A stretch of DNA of 64,000 bases from Micromonospora sp. WMMD1082 (GTDB taxonomy: Bacteria; Actinomycetota; Actinomycetes; Mycobacteriales; Micromonosporaceae), in NCBI RefSeq assembly GCF_029626175.1, contig NZ_JARUBM010000002.1, positions 4,667,001 to 4,731,000 of the forward strand. Reading direction: 5' to 3'. Shown one piece after another: positions 1-9,315 of this stretch. A program made the position numbers and the translations under genes. The stretch's first letter is position 1. Every line of letters begins with the position of its first letter. The notes beneath the pieces are model-generated. The model ran no database searches. It saw nothing but the letters and a program-made list of their open reading frames with translations, and had not been told where the DNA came from.

Positions 1-8
1 TGTTCTAT

Positions 9-37
9 TTGACGAACGGCGGGGCCCTGTTCATCAT
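9..37 (+). promoter_or_regulatory. possible azlC promoter
   Basis: TTGACG at 9-14 and CATCAT at 32-37 are separated by 17 nt, the normal sigma-70-family spacing. Transcription would begin a few bases before the ATG at 46. The -10 match is only moderate, so this is a tentative call. Confidence 0.35.
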
Positions 38-45
38 GATGGACC

Positions 46-885
46 ATGCGTACGCCAGAACGAACACCGGGGGCGTCGATGCTCCGCGACATCGCCGCGA
101 TCGGCGCGGCGATCGTCGCCGTCGGCGCCTCGTTCGGCGCGATGGCCGTCGCCGCCGGGCTGCCCGGCTGGGCGGCCGTCGCCATGTCGATGCTGGTCTA
201 CGCCGGTGGCGCGCAGTTCATGGCGGTCGGCCTGGTGGCCGTGGGCAGTCCGGTGGCCGCCGTCCTGGCCGGGCTGCTGCTCAACGCCCGGCACGTGCCG
301 TTCGGGCTGACCCTCGCCGACACGATCGGCCCCCGGTTGCGGCAGCGGTTGCTCGGCAGCCACCTGATGACCGACGAGACGACCGCCTTCACGCTGGCCC
401 GGCCCGCCGGTCCGGCCCGACGGCGGGCGTTCTGGCTCGCCGGCGGCCTGCTCTTCGGTGCCTGGAACGCCGGCACCGTGCTCGGCGTGCTGGCCGGCGG
501 GGTGGCCGGCGATCCGGCCGCGTACGGGTTGGATGCCGCCTTTCCGGCCGGCCTGCTCGCGCTGCTCCTGCCCACGCTGCGGGATCGCGACACCCGGCGG
601 GTGGCGGTGGCGGGCGCCGCGATCGCGTTGCTGACCACGCCACTGCTGCCGGCCGGCCTGCCGGTGCTGCTCGCGCTGGCCGGCCCGGCGCTGCTGGCAG
701 TACGCCGGATCCGCCGACCGACGGTGGTGCCCGACGGCGCCGCCGATGCGCCCGGGACCGTCGCGGAGCGGGCCGACGCCGGTGTATCCGGGTCCGTCGC
801 GGAGCGGGCCGACGCCGATGCGTCCGGGTCCGGGGCAGAGCGGGTCGGCGAGGTGCCGGTCGGTCGGGGGGAGCGGCCGTGTTGA
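46..885 (+). CDS. azlC: AzlC family branched-chain amino acid exporter, large subunit
   Basis: Likely the large membrane subunit of an AzlCD exporter for branched-chain amino acids. The protein is very hydrophobic with repeated Ala/Gly/Leu helices and the family-type segment GASFGAMAVAAGLP near its N-terminus. The ATG at 46 is used here; ATG at 79 has a better ribosome site (GGGGG at 69-73) and would shorten the protein by 11 residues. The C-terminal tail after about residue 235 is not hydrophobic and contains a 12-residue tandem repeat (VAERADA units), which is not part of the usual fold. The stop overlaps the start of azlD by 7 bp, so the two are translated as a unit. Confidence 0.85.
   Translation: MRTPERTPGASMLRDIAAIGAAIVAVGASFGAMAVAAGLPGWAAVAMSMLVYAGGAQFMAVGLVAVGSPVAAVLAGLLLNARHVPFGLTLADTIGPRLRQRLLGSHLMTDETTAFTLARPAGPARRRAFWLAGGLLFGAWNAGTVLGVLAGGVAGDPAAYGLDAAFPAGLLALLLPTLRDRDTRRVAVAGAAIALLTTPLLPAGLPVLLALAGPALLAVRRIRRPTVVPDGAADAPGTVAERADAGVSGSVAERADADASGSGAERVGEVPVGRGERPC
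760..849 (+). repeat. 36-bp tandem repeat in azlC tail
   Basis: Units beginning at 760, 796 and 832 repeat with a 36-bp period. The first two are almost identical and the third has decayed. They encode 12-residue repeats starting VAERADA in the polar C-terminal tail of AzlC. A replication-slippage origin is likely. Confidence 0.8.
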
Positions 886-1187
886 TCGCGGTGATCGTGG
901 CGCTGGCCGTCGGGACGTACGCCTTCCGGGTCGTCGGGGTGCTGCTGCGCGACCGGCTCGACCTGCCGGCGTGGGCGCGTCAGCTGCTGCCGGTGGGCGC
1001 GGCCGCCCTGCTGGCCGCGCTGGCGGCCACCGCGGCGCTGACCGAGGCCGGTCGGTTCGCCGGCGCCGCCCGCCCCGCGGGGGTGCTGGTCGGGGTGCTG
1101 CTGGCCTGGCGGCGGGTGCCGTTCGTGCTCGTCGTCCTCGCCGCCGCCGGCACCACCGCGCTGCTGCGCCTGCTCGGCGTGCCCTGA
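879..1187 (+). CDS. azlD: AzlD family exporter, small subunit
   Basis: Small hydrophobic partner of AzlC, 102 residues, with about three or four predicted membrane helices (for example near residues 3-20, 35-55 and 70-98). The GTG start at 879 overlaps the end of azlC (stop 883-885), a typical coupled arrangement in this family. The protein has the AzlD-like N-terminal segment AVGTYAFRVVG. It ends in the sequence LLRLLGVP with no extra domain. Confidence 0.85.
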   Translation: MLIAVIVALAVGTYAFRVVGVLLRDRLDLPAWARQLLPVGAAALLAALAATAALTEAGRFAGAARPAGVLVGVLLAWRRVPFVLVVLAAAGTTALLRLLGVP

Positions 1188-1197
1188 GGCGCGGTGG

Positions 1198-1800
1198 TCA
1201 GACCTTGTCGCCGATGGCGACCCGGGGCGCCGGGGTGCGCAGCTTGCGGAAGGTGATCGACCGCATGATCGCGTAGAGGTACAGCGACCCCATCCGCTGG
1301 GTGGAACTCGGGAACCGCTCCCGGACCAGCTTCTTGATCTTGCGAGAGATGAGCACCGAGTCGATCACCACGCCCAGGGCCAGCGCGCCCCAGAGCAGGT
1401 TGGAGGCCAACCGGATCGCTGGCGGCATCGCCTGGTTGGAGCCGATCAGCACCACCAGCGCGCCGCCGAAGAACCAGGTCCCGACGGTACGCCGGGAGTC
1501 GACCACGTTGCGCGCCAGCAGCCGCTCCGGACCCCGGTCGCGAGGGCCGCCCTCCCGCCGGAACTCCGCGGCGGCCTCGGCGCGCCGCTGCCGGCGCAGC
1601 GCCTTCGTCTCCTCCTTGCTGAGCGCCTTCAATGAGCCGGCCGGGCGGCGACCGGTGGCGGGACGCTTCGGCGTCTCCCGCCCCTTCGCGGGCGTGTAGC
1701 CACGGGAAGGGGCGGCCTCGGCCTCCTCCTCCGCCGGCGTCAGCGGCTCGGTGGCGGGGTCGGGGATGTCGGCGGACTTGCGGCGAAACAGCGACGGCAC
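1198..1800 (-). CDS. DUF3043 membrane protein
   Basis: Actinobacterial DUF3043 protein of 200 residues and unknown function. The N-terminal third is polar and acidic then basic (PATEPLTPAEEE, later a Lys/Arg-rich stretch). Two membrane helices follow (around TWFFGGALVVLIG and LLWGALALGVVID), then a basic tail ending APRVAIGDKV. The start is taken as GTG at 1800 because TACCCT lies 6 nt upstream, a leaderless promoter layout; the open frame continues upstream without a good ribosome site. It ends 10 bp after azlD in the convergent direction. Confidence 0.8.
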   Translation of the reverse strand: MPSLFRRKSADIPDPATEPLTPAEEEAEAAPSRGYTPAKGRETPKRPATGRRPAGSLKALSKEETKALRRQRRAEAAAEFRREGGPRDRGPERLLARNVVDSRRTVGTWFFGGALVVLIGSNQAMPPAIRLASNLLWGALALGVVIDSVLISRKIKKLVRERFPSSTQRMGSLYLYAIMRSITFRKLRTPAPRVAIGDKV

Positions 1801-1827
1801 GCGGCAAGGGTAGCCAACGCGGCGCGC

Positions 1828-1851
1828 CCGGTGCACATCGCGGTGCACCGG
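1828..1851. promoter_or_regulatory. 9-bp inverted repeat between murA and DUF3043 gene
   Basis: CCGGTGCAC and GTGCACCGG form perfect 9-bp arms around a 6-nt centre. The element sits 28-51 bp upstream of the DUF3043 start, over the expected -35 region, and 49 bp after the murA stop. It could be an operator or a murA terminator; there is no T-tract, which slightly favours an operator. Confidence 0.5.
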
Positions 1852-1900
1852 ACGCGAGCGGACCGGCGGTGCCGGGTTGCGGGCGGGCCGAGGAGCGGGC

Positions 1901-3256
1901 TTACGGCCGCTCGACGTGTGCCCCGAGGTCGGCGAGCTTGGCCTCGAAGTCCTCGTAGCCCCGGTTGATCAGGTCGACCCCGTACACCCGGGAGGTGCCC
2001 TCGGCGGCCAGCGCGGCGATCAGGTGGCTGAAGCCGGCCCGCAGGTCGGGAATGACCAGGTCGGCGGCGTGCAGCTTGCTCGGGCCGGCGATCACTGCGG
2101 AGTGCTTGAAGTTGCGTCGGCCGAAGCGGCACGGGGTGCCGCCCAGGCAGTCCCGGTAGACCTGGATGTTCGCGCCCATCGTGTTGAGCGCCTCGGTGTA
2201 GCCCAGCCGCTGCTCGTAGACCGTCTCGTGGACGATCGACAGGCCCCGTGCCTGGGTCAGCGCCACCACCAGCGGCTGCTGCCAGTCGGTCATGAAGCCC
2301 GGGTGTACGTCGGTCTCCAGCGCCGTGGCCTGCAGTTCGCCGCCCGGGTGCCAGAAGCGGATGCCACCCTCCTGGCCCGGCTGGCCCAGTCGCGGCGGCC
2401 GGGTGTCGGTCACCTCGTACTCGCCGCCGACCGAGCGGAAGACGTTCAGGAAGGTCATCATGTCGGCCTGCTCGGCGCCGAGCACCTCGACGTGGCCCCG
2501 GGTGGCCAGCGCCGCCGCGGCCCAGCTCGCCGCCTCGATCCGGTCCGGGATCGGCCGGTGGGTGTAGCCGTGCAGCCTCGGTACGCCCTGGATCTCGATC
2601 ACCCGGTCGGTGTGCACCTTGATGATCGCGCCCATCTTCTGCAGGACGCAGATCAGGTCGATGATCTCCGGCTCCACGGCGGCGTTGCGCAGCTCGGTGA
2701 CGCCCTCGGCCATGACCGCCGTGAGCAGCACCTGCTCGGTCGCGCCCACGCTCGGGTAGGGCAGCGCGAACTTGGTGCCGTGCAGGCCGTTCGGCGCGGA
2801 GAGGTGCAGCCCTTCGGGGGTCTTGTCGACGGTGGCGCCGAACTCCCGCAGCGCCTGCAGGTGGAAGTCGATCGGGCGCGGCCCGATGTGGCAGCCGCCC
2901 AGGTCGGGGATGAAGGCGTGCCCGAGACGGTGCAGCAGCGGCCCGCAGAACAGGATCGGGATGCGGCTGGAGCCCGCGTGCACGTTGATCTGGTCGGTGC
3001 TGGCGCTCTCCACGTTCGCCGGGTCGAAGACCAGCTCGCCGTCCTCGTCGCCGTCGGTGACCTTGACGCCGTGCAGCCCGAGCAGGCCGCGGACCACCTC
3101 GACATCACGGATCTTCGGTACGTCGAACAGCCGACTCGGGCTGTCGCCGAGCAGGGCGGCGACCATCGCCTTGGACACCAGGTTCTTCGCGCCGCGTACG
3201 CGGATCCGCCCTTGCAGCGGGGTGCCTCCGTGTACGACCAGGACGTCGTCGGTCAA
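1901..3256 (-). CDS. murA: UDP-N-acetylglucosamine 1-carboxyvinyltransferase (MurA)
   Basis: Transfers enolpyruvate from PEP to UDP-GlcNAc, the first committed step of peptidoglycan precursor synthesis in the cytoplasm. The 451-residue product carries family motifs across its length: the N-terminal RGAKNLVSKAM loop, the catalytic loop with Cys122 in GGCHIGPRP, and the C-terminal GYEDFEAKLADLGA. Cys rather than Asp at the active site predicts fosfomycin sensitivity, unlike the Asp-type enzyme of M. tuberculosis. The TTG start at 3256 is chosen because GGAGG lies just upstream; a longer GTG-initiated frame begins at 3304. It stands alone, 228 bp downstream of nadA. Confidence 0.92.
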   Translation of the reverse strand: MTDDVLVVHGGTPLQGRIRVRGAKNLVSKAMVAALLGDSPSRLFDVPKIRDVEVVRGLLGLHGVKVTDGDEDGELVFDPANVESASTDQINVHAGSSRIPILFCGPLLHRLGHAFIPDLGGCHIGPRPIDFHLQALREFGATVDKTPEGLHLSAPNGLHGTKFALPYPSVGATEQVLLTAVMAEGVTELRNAAVEPEIIDLICVLQKMGAIIKVHTDRVIEIQGVPRLHGYTHRPIPDRIEAASWAAAALATRGHVEVLGAEQADMMTFLNVFRSVGGEYEVTDTRPPRLGQPGQEGGIRFWHPGGELQATALETDVHPGFMTDWQQPLVVALTQARGLSIVHETVYEQRLGYTEALNTMGANIQVYRDCLGGTPCRFGRRNFKHSAVIAGPSKLHAADLVIPDLRAGFSHLIAALAAEGTSRVYGVDLINRGYEDFEAKLADLGAHVERP

Positions 3257-3366
3257 CGCAACCTCCAGCGCGTGCGTGCTGCCGTTTCGATGTGGGGACA
3301 CCACCGGTCGCTACCCGGGACGCGGTCGCGTCCAAACGCCCGCGCCCGCGGATGCCGTCGCCCGGC

Positions 3367-3372
3367 AGCATA
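3367..3372 (-). promoter_or_regulatory. murA: murA -10 element candidate
   Basis: TATGCT on the minus strand lies about 110 nt before the murA start, in the 228-bp gap after nadA. The gap has unusually AT-rich patches at 3413-3460. No convincing -35 was found. The rest of the gap shows nothing recognisable. Confidence 0.4.
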
Positions 3373-3484
3373 GCCCTCCGTGATGAGAATGGATCCGGTC
3401 ACACCGCCATGGAGGGCATTTATCGGTGATCCGGCACTTTTATGTACCACAGGGGTTACCGAGAGTGATCGCCTGCGGTGGGTG

Positions 3485-4669
3485 TCAGGCGCCGGGTAGC
3501 GCCAGCATCTGGTCCAGCGCGACCCGGGCGTGGTGCGCGGTGTCGGCGTCCACCGTGATCTGGTTGACCACCCGGCCGGCGACCAGCTCCTCCAGCGCCC
3601 AGACCAGGTGCGGCAGGTCGATCCGGTTCATCGTCGAGCAGTAGCAGACCGCGCGGTCGAGGAACATGATCTGCTTGTCCGGGTGGGCCAGCGCGAGCCG
3701 GCGGACCAGGTTCAGCTCGGTGCCGACCGCCCACGCGGAGCCGGCCGGCGCGGCCTCGATGGTGCGGATGATGTACTCGGTCGACCCCACGAGATCGGCG
3801 GCGTTGACCACCTCGTGCCGACACTCCGGGTGCACCAGCACGTTCACCCCCGGAACCCGCTCGCGGACGTCGTTGACGCTGTCGAGGGTGAACCGCCCGT
3901 GCACCGAGCAGTGCCCGCGCCAGAGGATCATCCGCGCGTCGCGCAGCTGCTCCGGCGTCAGCCCGCCACCCGGCTTGTGCGGGTCGTAGAGCACGCAGTC
4001 GTCCAGGGAGAAGCCCATCTCCAGCACCGCCGTGTTGCGCCCCAGGTGCTGGTCGGGCAGGAAGAGCACCTTCTCGCCCTGCTGGTACGCCCACTCCAGG
4101 GCTCGCTGCGCGTTGGACGAGGTGCAGACCACGCCGCCGTTGCGCCCGACGAAGCCCTTGATGTCCGCCGAGGAGTTCATGTAGGTGACCGGGACGGTCC
4201 GCTCGGCGACGCCCAGCTCGGTGAGCACGTCCCAGGCGTTCTCGACCTGCGGCAGCGCGGCCATGTCCGCCATCGAACAGCCGGCCGCCAGGTCGGGCAG
4301 CACGACCTGCTGCGCGTCGGTGGTGAGGATGTCGGCGCTCTCGGCCATGAAGTGCACACCGCAGAAGACGATGTACTCCGCGTCCGGCCGGGCGGCGGCC
4401 TCACGGGCCAGCTTGAACGAGTCGCCGGTCACGTCGGCGAACTGGATCACCTCGTCGCGCTGGTAGTGGTGGCCCAGCACGAAGACCCGGTCGCCCAGCG
4501 CGGCCTTGGCCGCCGTCGCCCGGGCCACCAGGTCGGGGTCGCTGGGCGCCGGCAGGTCACCCGGACACTCCACGCCACGTTCGGTGGCGGGGTCGCTGCC
4601 GCGGCCGAGAAGCAGCAGCGCAGTGGCGGTGTTGGAGGGTTCAACCCAGGTCGAGGTCACGCCCTCCAT
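3485..4669 (-). CDS. nadA: quinolinate synthase NadA
   Basis: Condenses iminoaspartate with dihydroxyacetone phosphate to quinolinate in NAD synthesis, using a [4Fe-4S] cluster. Probable cluster ligands are Cys103 (FCGVHFMAE), Cys254 (RGHCSVHG) and a Cys in VCYCSTMN (342 or 344). At 394 residues it is the longer NadA type. ATG at 4669 is used; GTG at 4660 is three codons inside and equally possible. The partners nadB and nadC are not adjacent, so this copy is probably transcribed alone. Its start faces the glycerate kinase start across 59 bp. Confidence 0.93.
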   Translation of the reverse strand: MEGVTSTWVEPSNTATALLLLGRGSDPATERGVECPGDLPAPSDPDLVARATAAKAALGDRVFVLGHHYQRDEVIQFADVTGDSFKLAREAAARPDAEYIVFCGVHFMAESADILTTDAQQVVLPDLAAGCSMADMAALPQVENAWDVLTELGVAERTVPVTYMNSSADIKGFVGRNGGVVCTSSNAQRALEWAYQQGEKVLFLPDQHLGRNTAVLEMGFSLDDCVLYDPHKPGGGLTPEQLRDARMILWRGHCSVHGRFTLDSVNDVRERVPGVNVLVHPECRHEVVNAADLVGSTEYIIRTIEAAPAGSAWAVGTELNLVRRLALAHPDKQIMFLDRAVCYCSTMNRIDLPHLVWALEELVAGRVVNQITVDADTAHHARVALDQMLALPGA

Positions 4670-4728
4670 GGTCCCACAGCGGGACCGGCGCGCGGCCCGT
4701 GCCGGTGTGGGCTGCCACACTGCCAGGC

Positions 4729-5868
4729 ATGCGCGTACTGCTCTGCCCGGACAAGTTCGCCGGCACGCTGCCGGCCCCCCAGGTCGCCGCCGCGGTGGCC
4801 GACGGCTGGCGCGAGGTGGCCCCCGGCGACGACCTGCTGGTCAGGCCGTTGGCCGACGGTGGGCCGGGGTTCCTCGACGTGCTTGCCGAGGCGCTGCCCG
4901 GGCGCCGGGTGCCGGTGCCGACGGTCGACCCGCTGGGTCGCCCGGCCGCCGGTGAGATGCTGCTCACCGACGGCGGCACGATCGCGTGGCTGGAGAGCGC
5001 GCAGGCGTGCGGGCTGCACCTGCTCGCTGCCGCCGAGCGCGACCCGTCGACCACCACGTCGTACGGGCTGGGGTTGCTGATCACGGCGGCCATCGAGGCC
5101 GGCGCCGGCACGGTGGTCGTGGGGCTGGGCGGTTCGGCGACCAACGACGGCGGCGCGGGCATGCTCGCCGCGCTCGGCGCCGTCGGGCTGGACGACACCG
5201 GCGCGGCCCTGCCGTACGGCGGCGCGGCGCTGGCCGCGGTGGCCGCCCTCGACGGCGCACCGAGGCTGCGCGAGGCCCGGCTGGTCGCGGCCACCGACGT
5301 CGACAACCCGCTGCTCGGGCTGCACGGTGCCAGCAACGTCTTCGGGCCGCAGAAGGGCGCCGACCGCGCCGACGTGCTGCTGCTCGACGCCGCGTTGCAG
5401 CGCTGGGCGGAGGTGTTGGAGCGGGACCTGCCGGGCTGCCCGAGCGGCCTGGGCGCGCTGCCCGGCGGGGGAGCGGCCGGCGGGATCGGCGCCGCGCTGC
5501 TGGCCCTCGGTGGCCGCTGCGAGTCCGGCATCGGGCTGGTCAGCCGGGCCGTCGGGCTGGACACGGAACTCGACGGCGTCGACCTGGTGATCACCGGGGA
5601 GGGCAGGTTCGACCACCAGTCGCTGCGCGGCAAGGTGGTCGCCGGAGTGGCCGGCGCCGCCCGTGACCGGGGCGTACCCTGCGTGGTGCTCGCCGGCCAG
5701 GTGAGCACCGGGCGACGGGAGGCGGCGTCGGTCGGGGTTACCGACGCGTACAGCCTGGTGGAACACTTCGGCGGAGAGCAACGCGGCGGGCTGACCGCCG
5801 CCCTGGAGCGTCCGGCGGAGGGGCTGCGGGCGCTCGGCGCCCGACTGGCCCGGCAGTGGAGCCGCTGA
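4729..5868 (+). CDS. glycerate kinase, GlxK family
   Basis: Two-domain glycerate kinase of the GarK/GlxK family, phosphorylating D-glycerate with ATP. The 379-residue length is standard. Recognisable segments are the N-terminal CPDKFAGTL, the glycine-rich GLGGSATNDGGAGML near residue 139 and the C-terminal DLVITGEGRFDHQSL. The ATG at 4729 has CACACT 7 nt upstream and no Shine-Dalgarno, suggesting a leaderless mRNA. The same gene type sits beside the Fe-S carrier in M. tuberculosis (Rv2205c), supporting conserved order rather than a catabolic operon here. Confidence 0.9.
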   Translation: MRVLLCPDKFAGTLPAPQVAAAVADGWREVAPGDDLLVRPLADGGPGFLDVLAEALPGRRVPVPTVDPLGRPAAGEMLLTDGGTIAWLESAQACGLHLLAAAERDPSTTTSYGLGLLITAAIEAGAGTVVVGLGGSATNDGGAGMLAALGAVGLDDTGAALPYGGAALAAVAALDGAPRLREARLVAATDVDNPLLGLHGASNVFGPQKGADRADVLLLDAALQRWAEVLERDLPGCPSGLGALPGGGAAGGIGAALLALGGRCESGIGLVSRAVGLDTELDGVDLVITGEGRFDHQSLRGKVVAGVAGAARDRGVPCVVLAGQVSTGRREAASVGVTDAYSLVEHFGGEQRGGLTAALERPAEGLRALGARLARQWSR

Positions 5869-5924
5869 TCACCGGCTCGCCGAGTGGCTGGTCACGCCGC
5901 CGGGTCAGCCGGCTCCGATGGGCC

Positions 5925-5930
5925 TACAAT
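5925..5930 (+). promoter_or_regulatory. -10 element for Fe-S carrier gene
   Basis: TACAAT is a near-consensus -10 hexamer 89 nt before the GTG at 6019. A weak GGGTCA at 5902-5907 gives 17-nt spacing. The implied leader is about 80 nt and contains the ribosome site GGGAG at 6006-6010. Confidence 0.55.
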
Positions 5931-6018
5931 CGGAAACTGGACCACTGTGGGAATCGCTGACCGGCGGCTGACGTTGGCCAGGAGAGACCACACCGAACGC
6001 GCGCAGGGAGAATTCCAC

Positions 6019-6387
6019 GTGACCACGCCAGCGCAGACCGAGTCGACCGAGGCCAAGGCCCCCACGTCCGTCGTCCTCACCGACGTCGCGGCGCAGAAGG
6101 TCAAGGCCCTGATCGAGCAGGAGGGCCGCGACGACCTGCGGCTTCGGGTCGCCGTGCAGCCGGGCGGCTGCTCCGGCCTGCGGTACCAGCTCTTCTTCGA
6201 CGAGCGTTCGCTCGACGGTGACGTCGTCACCGGCTACGACGGTGTCGAGGTCGTCGTCGACCGGATGAGCGCCCCCTACCTGGCCGGCGCCACCATCGAC
6301 TTCGCCGACCGGATCGACGCACAGGGCTTCACCATCGACAACCCCAACGCGGGCAACTCCTGCGCCTGCGGTGACTCCTTCAGCTGA
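6019..6387 (+). CDS. erpA: A-type iron-sulfur carrier (ErpA/IscA/HesB family)
   Basis: Small A-type carrier that delivers Fe-S clusters to apo-proteins. The 122-residue product keeps all three ligand cysteines: Cys51 in GGCSGL and the C-terminal pair Cys115 and Cys117 in SCACGDSF. The GTG start is preceded by GGGAG with 8-nt spacing; an in-frame extension upstream has no support. A strong hairpin follows the stop, so it is probably monocistronic. Assignment to ErpA rather than IscA is based on actinobacterial context (Rv2204c in M. tuberculosis). Confidence 0.88.
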   Translation: MTTPAQTESTEAKAPTSVVLTDVAAQKVKALIEQEGRDDLRLRVAVQPGGCSGLRYQLFFDERSLDGDVVTGYDGVEVVVDRMSAPYLAGATIDFADRIDAQGFTIDNPNAGNSCACGDSFS

Positions 6388-6408
6388 GTCGGTCTCCACG
6401 TTCTTCCC

Positions 6409-6446
6409 GCGGCGGCGGGGTGGCCTGACGGCCACCCCGCCGCCGC
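6409..6446 (+). terminator. strong hairpin terminator after Fe-S carrier gene
   Basis: A perfect 17-bp stem (6409-6425 with 6430-6446) closes a TGAC tetraloop 21 bp after the stop codon. No T-tract follows, as is usual for high-GC actinobacterial terminators. Confidence 0.8.
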
Positions 6447-6456
6447 GCCGTCTGCA

Positions 6457-6515
6457 TTGATCATGAAGTTGTTGTCGCGACACGCCGGGCGGGATGGCAA
6501 CAACTTCATGATCAA
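6457..6515. repeat. intergenic palindrome A (GATCATGAAGTTG type)
   Basis: Perfect 18-bp inverted arms at 6457-6474 and 6498-6515 flank a 23-nt centre. It is separate from the adjacent terminator and much more AT-rich than the surroundings. The outer GATC and AAGTT core resemble palindromes at 7622, 53819 and 60216, so it is treated as one of a dispersed family. Confidence 0.85.
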
Positions 6516-6582
6516 CGCGGGTGGTGAGGGTGGTGGGAGGCGATCGGGCGGGGCGGTCGCGGTGGGGTCACGGGGTCGGTAG

Positions 6583-7596
<1,014 letters not shown>

Positions 7597-7621
7597 CCCC
7601 TCACCCGCCTCTACCGTTCAT

Positions 7622-7696
7622 GATCCGCGCAACTTCCCTGATCCTGCTGCCTCGTCCGGGGGTTGAGGCAGCAGGATCCCTGAAGTTGCGCGGATC
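7622..7696. repeat. intergenic 75-bp palindrome B
   Basis: Arms of 32 nt (7622-7653 and 7665-7696) surround an 11-nt centre. The outer 15 bp and inner 13 bp pair perfectly, with a 4-nt internal bulge. It lies between convergent genes and could act as a bidirectional terminator. A homologous copy with the same 32-11-32 layout is at 53819-53893; the first 20 nt of both left arms are identical. Confidence 0.9.
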
Positions 7697-7715
7697 TTGA
7701 GAGTCGACACAGGCC

Positions 7716-8078
7716 CTAGTGAGTGCGGCGGACGTCGTGGGCGGGGCCGTCGGGGCCGGTCACCGTGCCGAGGAAGTCCTGGCCGCGCATGCGGCACCAG
7801 GCGGGGATGTCGACCGCCGCCGCCGGGTCGTCGGCCAGCACCCGCACCACCGCGCCGACCGGCAGGTCGGGCAGGCGGCGGGCGAGCGCGATCACCGGCA
7901 GCGGGCAGCGCTGACCGAGACAGTCGAGCACCTCGTCGGGCCCATCGCCGGCCGGGCCGCCAGCCCCGCCGCTGCCGGGCCCACGCCCGGCCCCACCGCC
8001 AGTCTCATGCTCAGCCCCACCGCCACTCCCACCGCCGGGGCCGCCGGGCCCATCGCCGGGGCCGTCGGGGGTGGTCAC
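7716..8078 (-). CDS. tusA: TusA family sulfurtransferase with Gly-rich N-terminal extension
   Basis: TusA-like persulfide carrier. The domain begins about residue 45 (DEVLDCLGQRCPLPVI) with the catalytic Cys in RCPLP, and ends DFLGTV. The first 45 residues are almost entirely Gly, Pro, Asp and Ala and have no counterpart in the roughly 80-residue E. coli TusA. The GTG start overlaps the cysteine desulfurase stop as GTGA, which strongly supports a desulfurase-to-TusA sulfur relay. The final acceptor (thiolated tRNA, molybdopterin, or other) is unknown. Confidence 0.85.
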   Translation of the reverse strand: MTTPDGPGDGPGGPGGGSGGGAEHETGGGAGRGPGSGGAGGPAGDGPDEVLDCLGQRCPLPVIALARRLPDLPVGAVVRVLADDPAAAVDIPAWCRMRGQDFLGTVTGPDGPAHDVRRTH

Positions 8079-9226
8079 AGGCCCACCACCCCGGCCTGTT
8101 CCCGCAGGTCGGCGACGATGGCCGGCAGCTCGGCGAGGAAGCGGTCCACGTCGGCCTCGGTGGTGCCGGCGTGCAGCGAGACCCGCACGTTGCCGTGCGA
8201 GAGCACCCCCATCGCCTCCAGCACGTGCGACGGGCGCAGCGTGGACGAGGTGCACGACGAGCCCGACGAGACGGCGAAGCCGCGCCGGTCCAGCGCGTGC
8301 AGCAGCGCCTCGCCGTCGACGTACAGGCAGGAGAAGGTGACCAGGTGCGGCAGCCGGCGCTCGGGGTCGCCCACCACCTCCACGTCCGGCACGTCGGCCG
8401 CCACCCGGGCGCGGATCCGGTCCACCAGTGGCGACAGTCGGGCCGCCTGCGCCGCCGCGTCGGCCGCCGCCGCGCGCAGGCTCGCCGCCGCCGCCACCAC
8501 CGCCGGCAGGTTCACCGCGCCGGGGGTACGCCCCGACTCGCGTTCGTCGGCCGGCCAGGGCGACTCCCACCGGGTGCCCTTGCGCACCACCAGCAGACCG
8601 ACACCGGGCGGGCCGCCCCACTTGCGGGCGCTCGCGGTCAGCACCGACCAGCCGGCCGGCACCGGTACCCGGCCCACCACCTGAGCGGCGTCGACATAGA
8701 GCGGCACGCCCGCGTCGGCGCAGGCCGTCGCGGCGGTCTCGACCGGCTGGACGGTACCCACCTCGTGACTGGCCGCGATCAGGGCGGCCAGCGCCACCCC
8801 GGGGCCGGTCACCGCCGCCGACCAGGCATCCAGGTCCAGCCGGCCGAGGCGGTCCACCGGCACCTCGGCGGCCCCGCCGCCACCAGCCACGTGCTGCGCC
8901 GCGGCGTGCAGCACGGCGGAGTGTTCGATCGTCGAGTGCACCAGCACCTCGCCGGTTCGCCGGCGCCCGAGCAGGCCACCGAGCACGGCGGTGTGCGCCG
9001 CACTGGTGCCGCTGGGGGTGAAGGACAGCTCGTCGGGGCGTACGCCCAGGGTTTCCGCCGCGGCCTCGCGGGCGGCGTCGAGCAACTGCCGGGCGCGCCG
9101 GGCCCGGGTGTAGAGCCGGTCGGGGTCGGCCCAGCCGTCGTCGAGCGCGGCCAGCAGCGCCTGCCGGGCGACCGGATGCAGCGGCGCGGCGGTGGCCGCG
9201 TCCAGGTAGACCGGGGAAGGAGTCAC
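8075..9226 (-). CDS. cysteine desulfurase (class V aminotransferase fold)
   Basis: PLP enzyme releasing sulfur from cysteine as a protein persulfide. It has the PLP lysine in TASARKWGGPPG, the His-bearing segment HSTIEHSAV and the mobile-loop Cys in SSGSSCTSST. At 383 residues it is NifS/IscS-like but has no scaffold gene beside it; instead it overlaps tusA by 4 bp. The start is placed at GTG 9226 because TAGCGT is 8 nt upstream (leaderless layout). An upstream in-frame codon at 9256 would add 10 residues but would lie over this promoter. Confidence 0.9.
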   Translation of the reverse strand: MTPSPVYLDAATAAPLHPVARQALLAALDDGWADPDRLYTRARRARQLLDAAREAAAETLGVRPDELSFTPSGTSAAHTAVLGGLLGRRRTGEVLVHSTIEHSAVLHAAAQHVAGGGGAAEVPVDRLGRLDLDAWSAAVTGPGVALAALIAASHEVGTVQPVETAATACADAGVPLYVDAAQVVGRVPVPAGWSVLTASARKWGGPPGVGLLVVRKGTRWESPWPADERESGRTPGAVNLPAVVAAAASLRAAAADAAAQAARLSPLVDRIRARVAADVPDVEVVGDPERRLPHLVTFSCLYVDGEALLHALDRRGFAVSSGSSCTSSTLRPSHVLEAMGVLSHGNVRVSLHAGTTEADVDRFLAELPAIVADLREQAGVVGL

Positions 9227-9315
9227 GTCTGCCCACGCTATCGCCTCGGCCGACACAAGATCCCCCGTCGGGTGGGGACAACGACCCCAACCGGGTCCAG
9301 CCCGTCATGGTCGAG

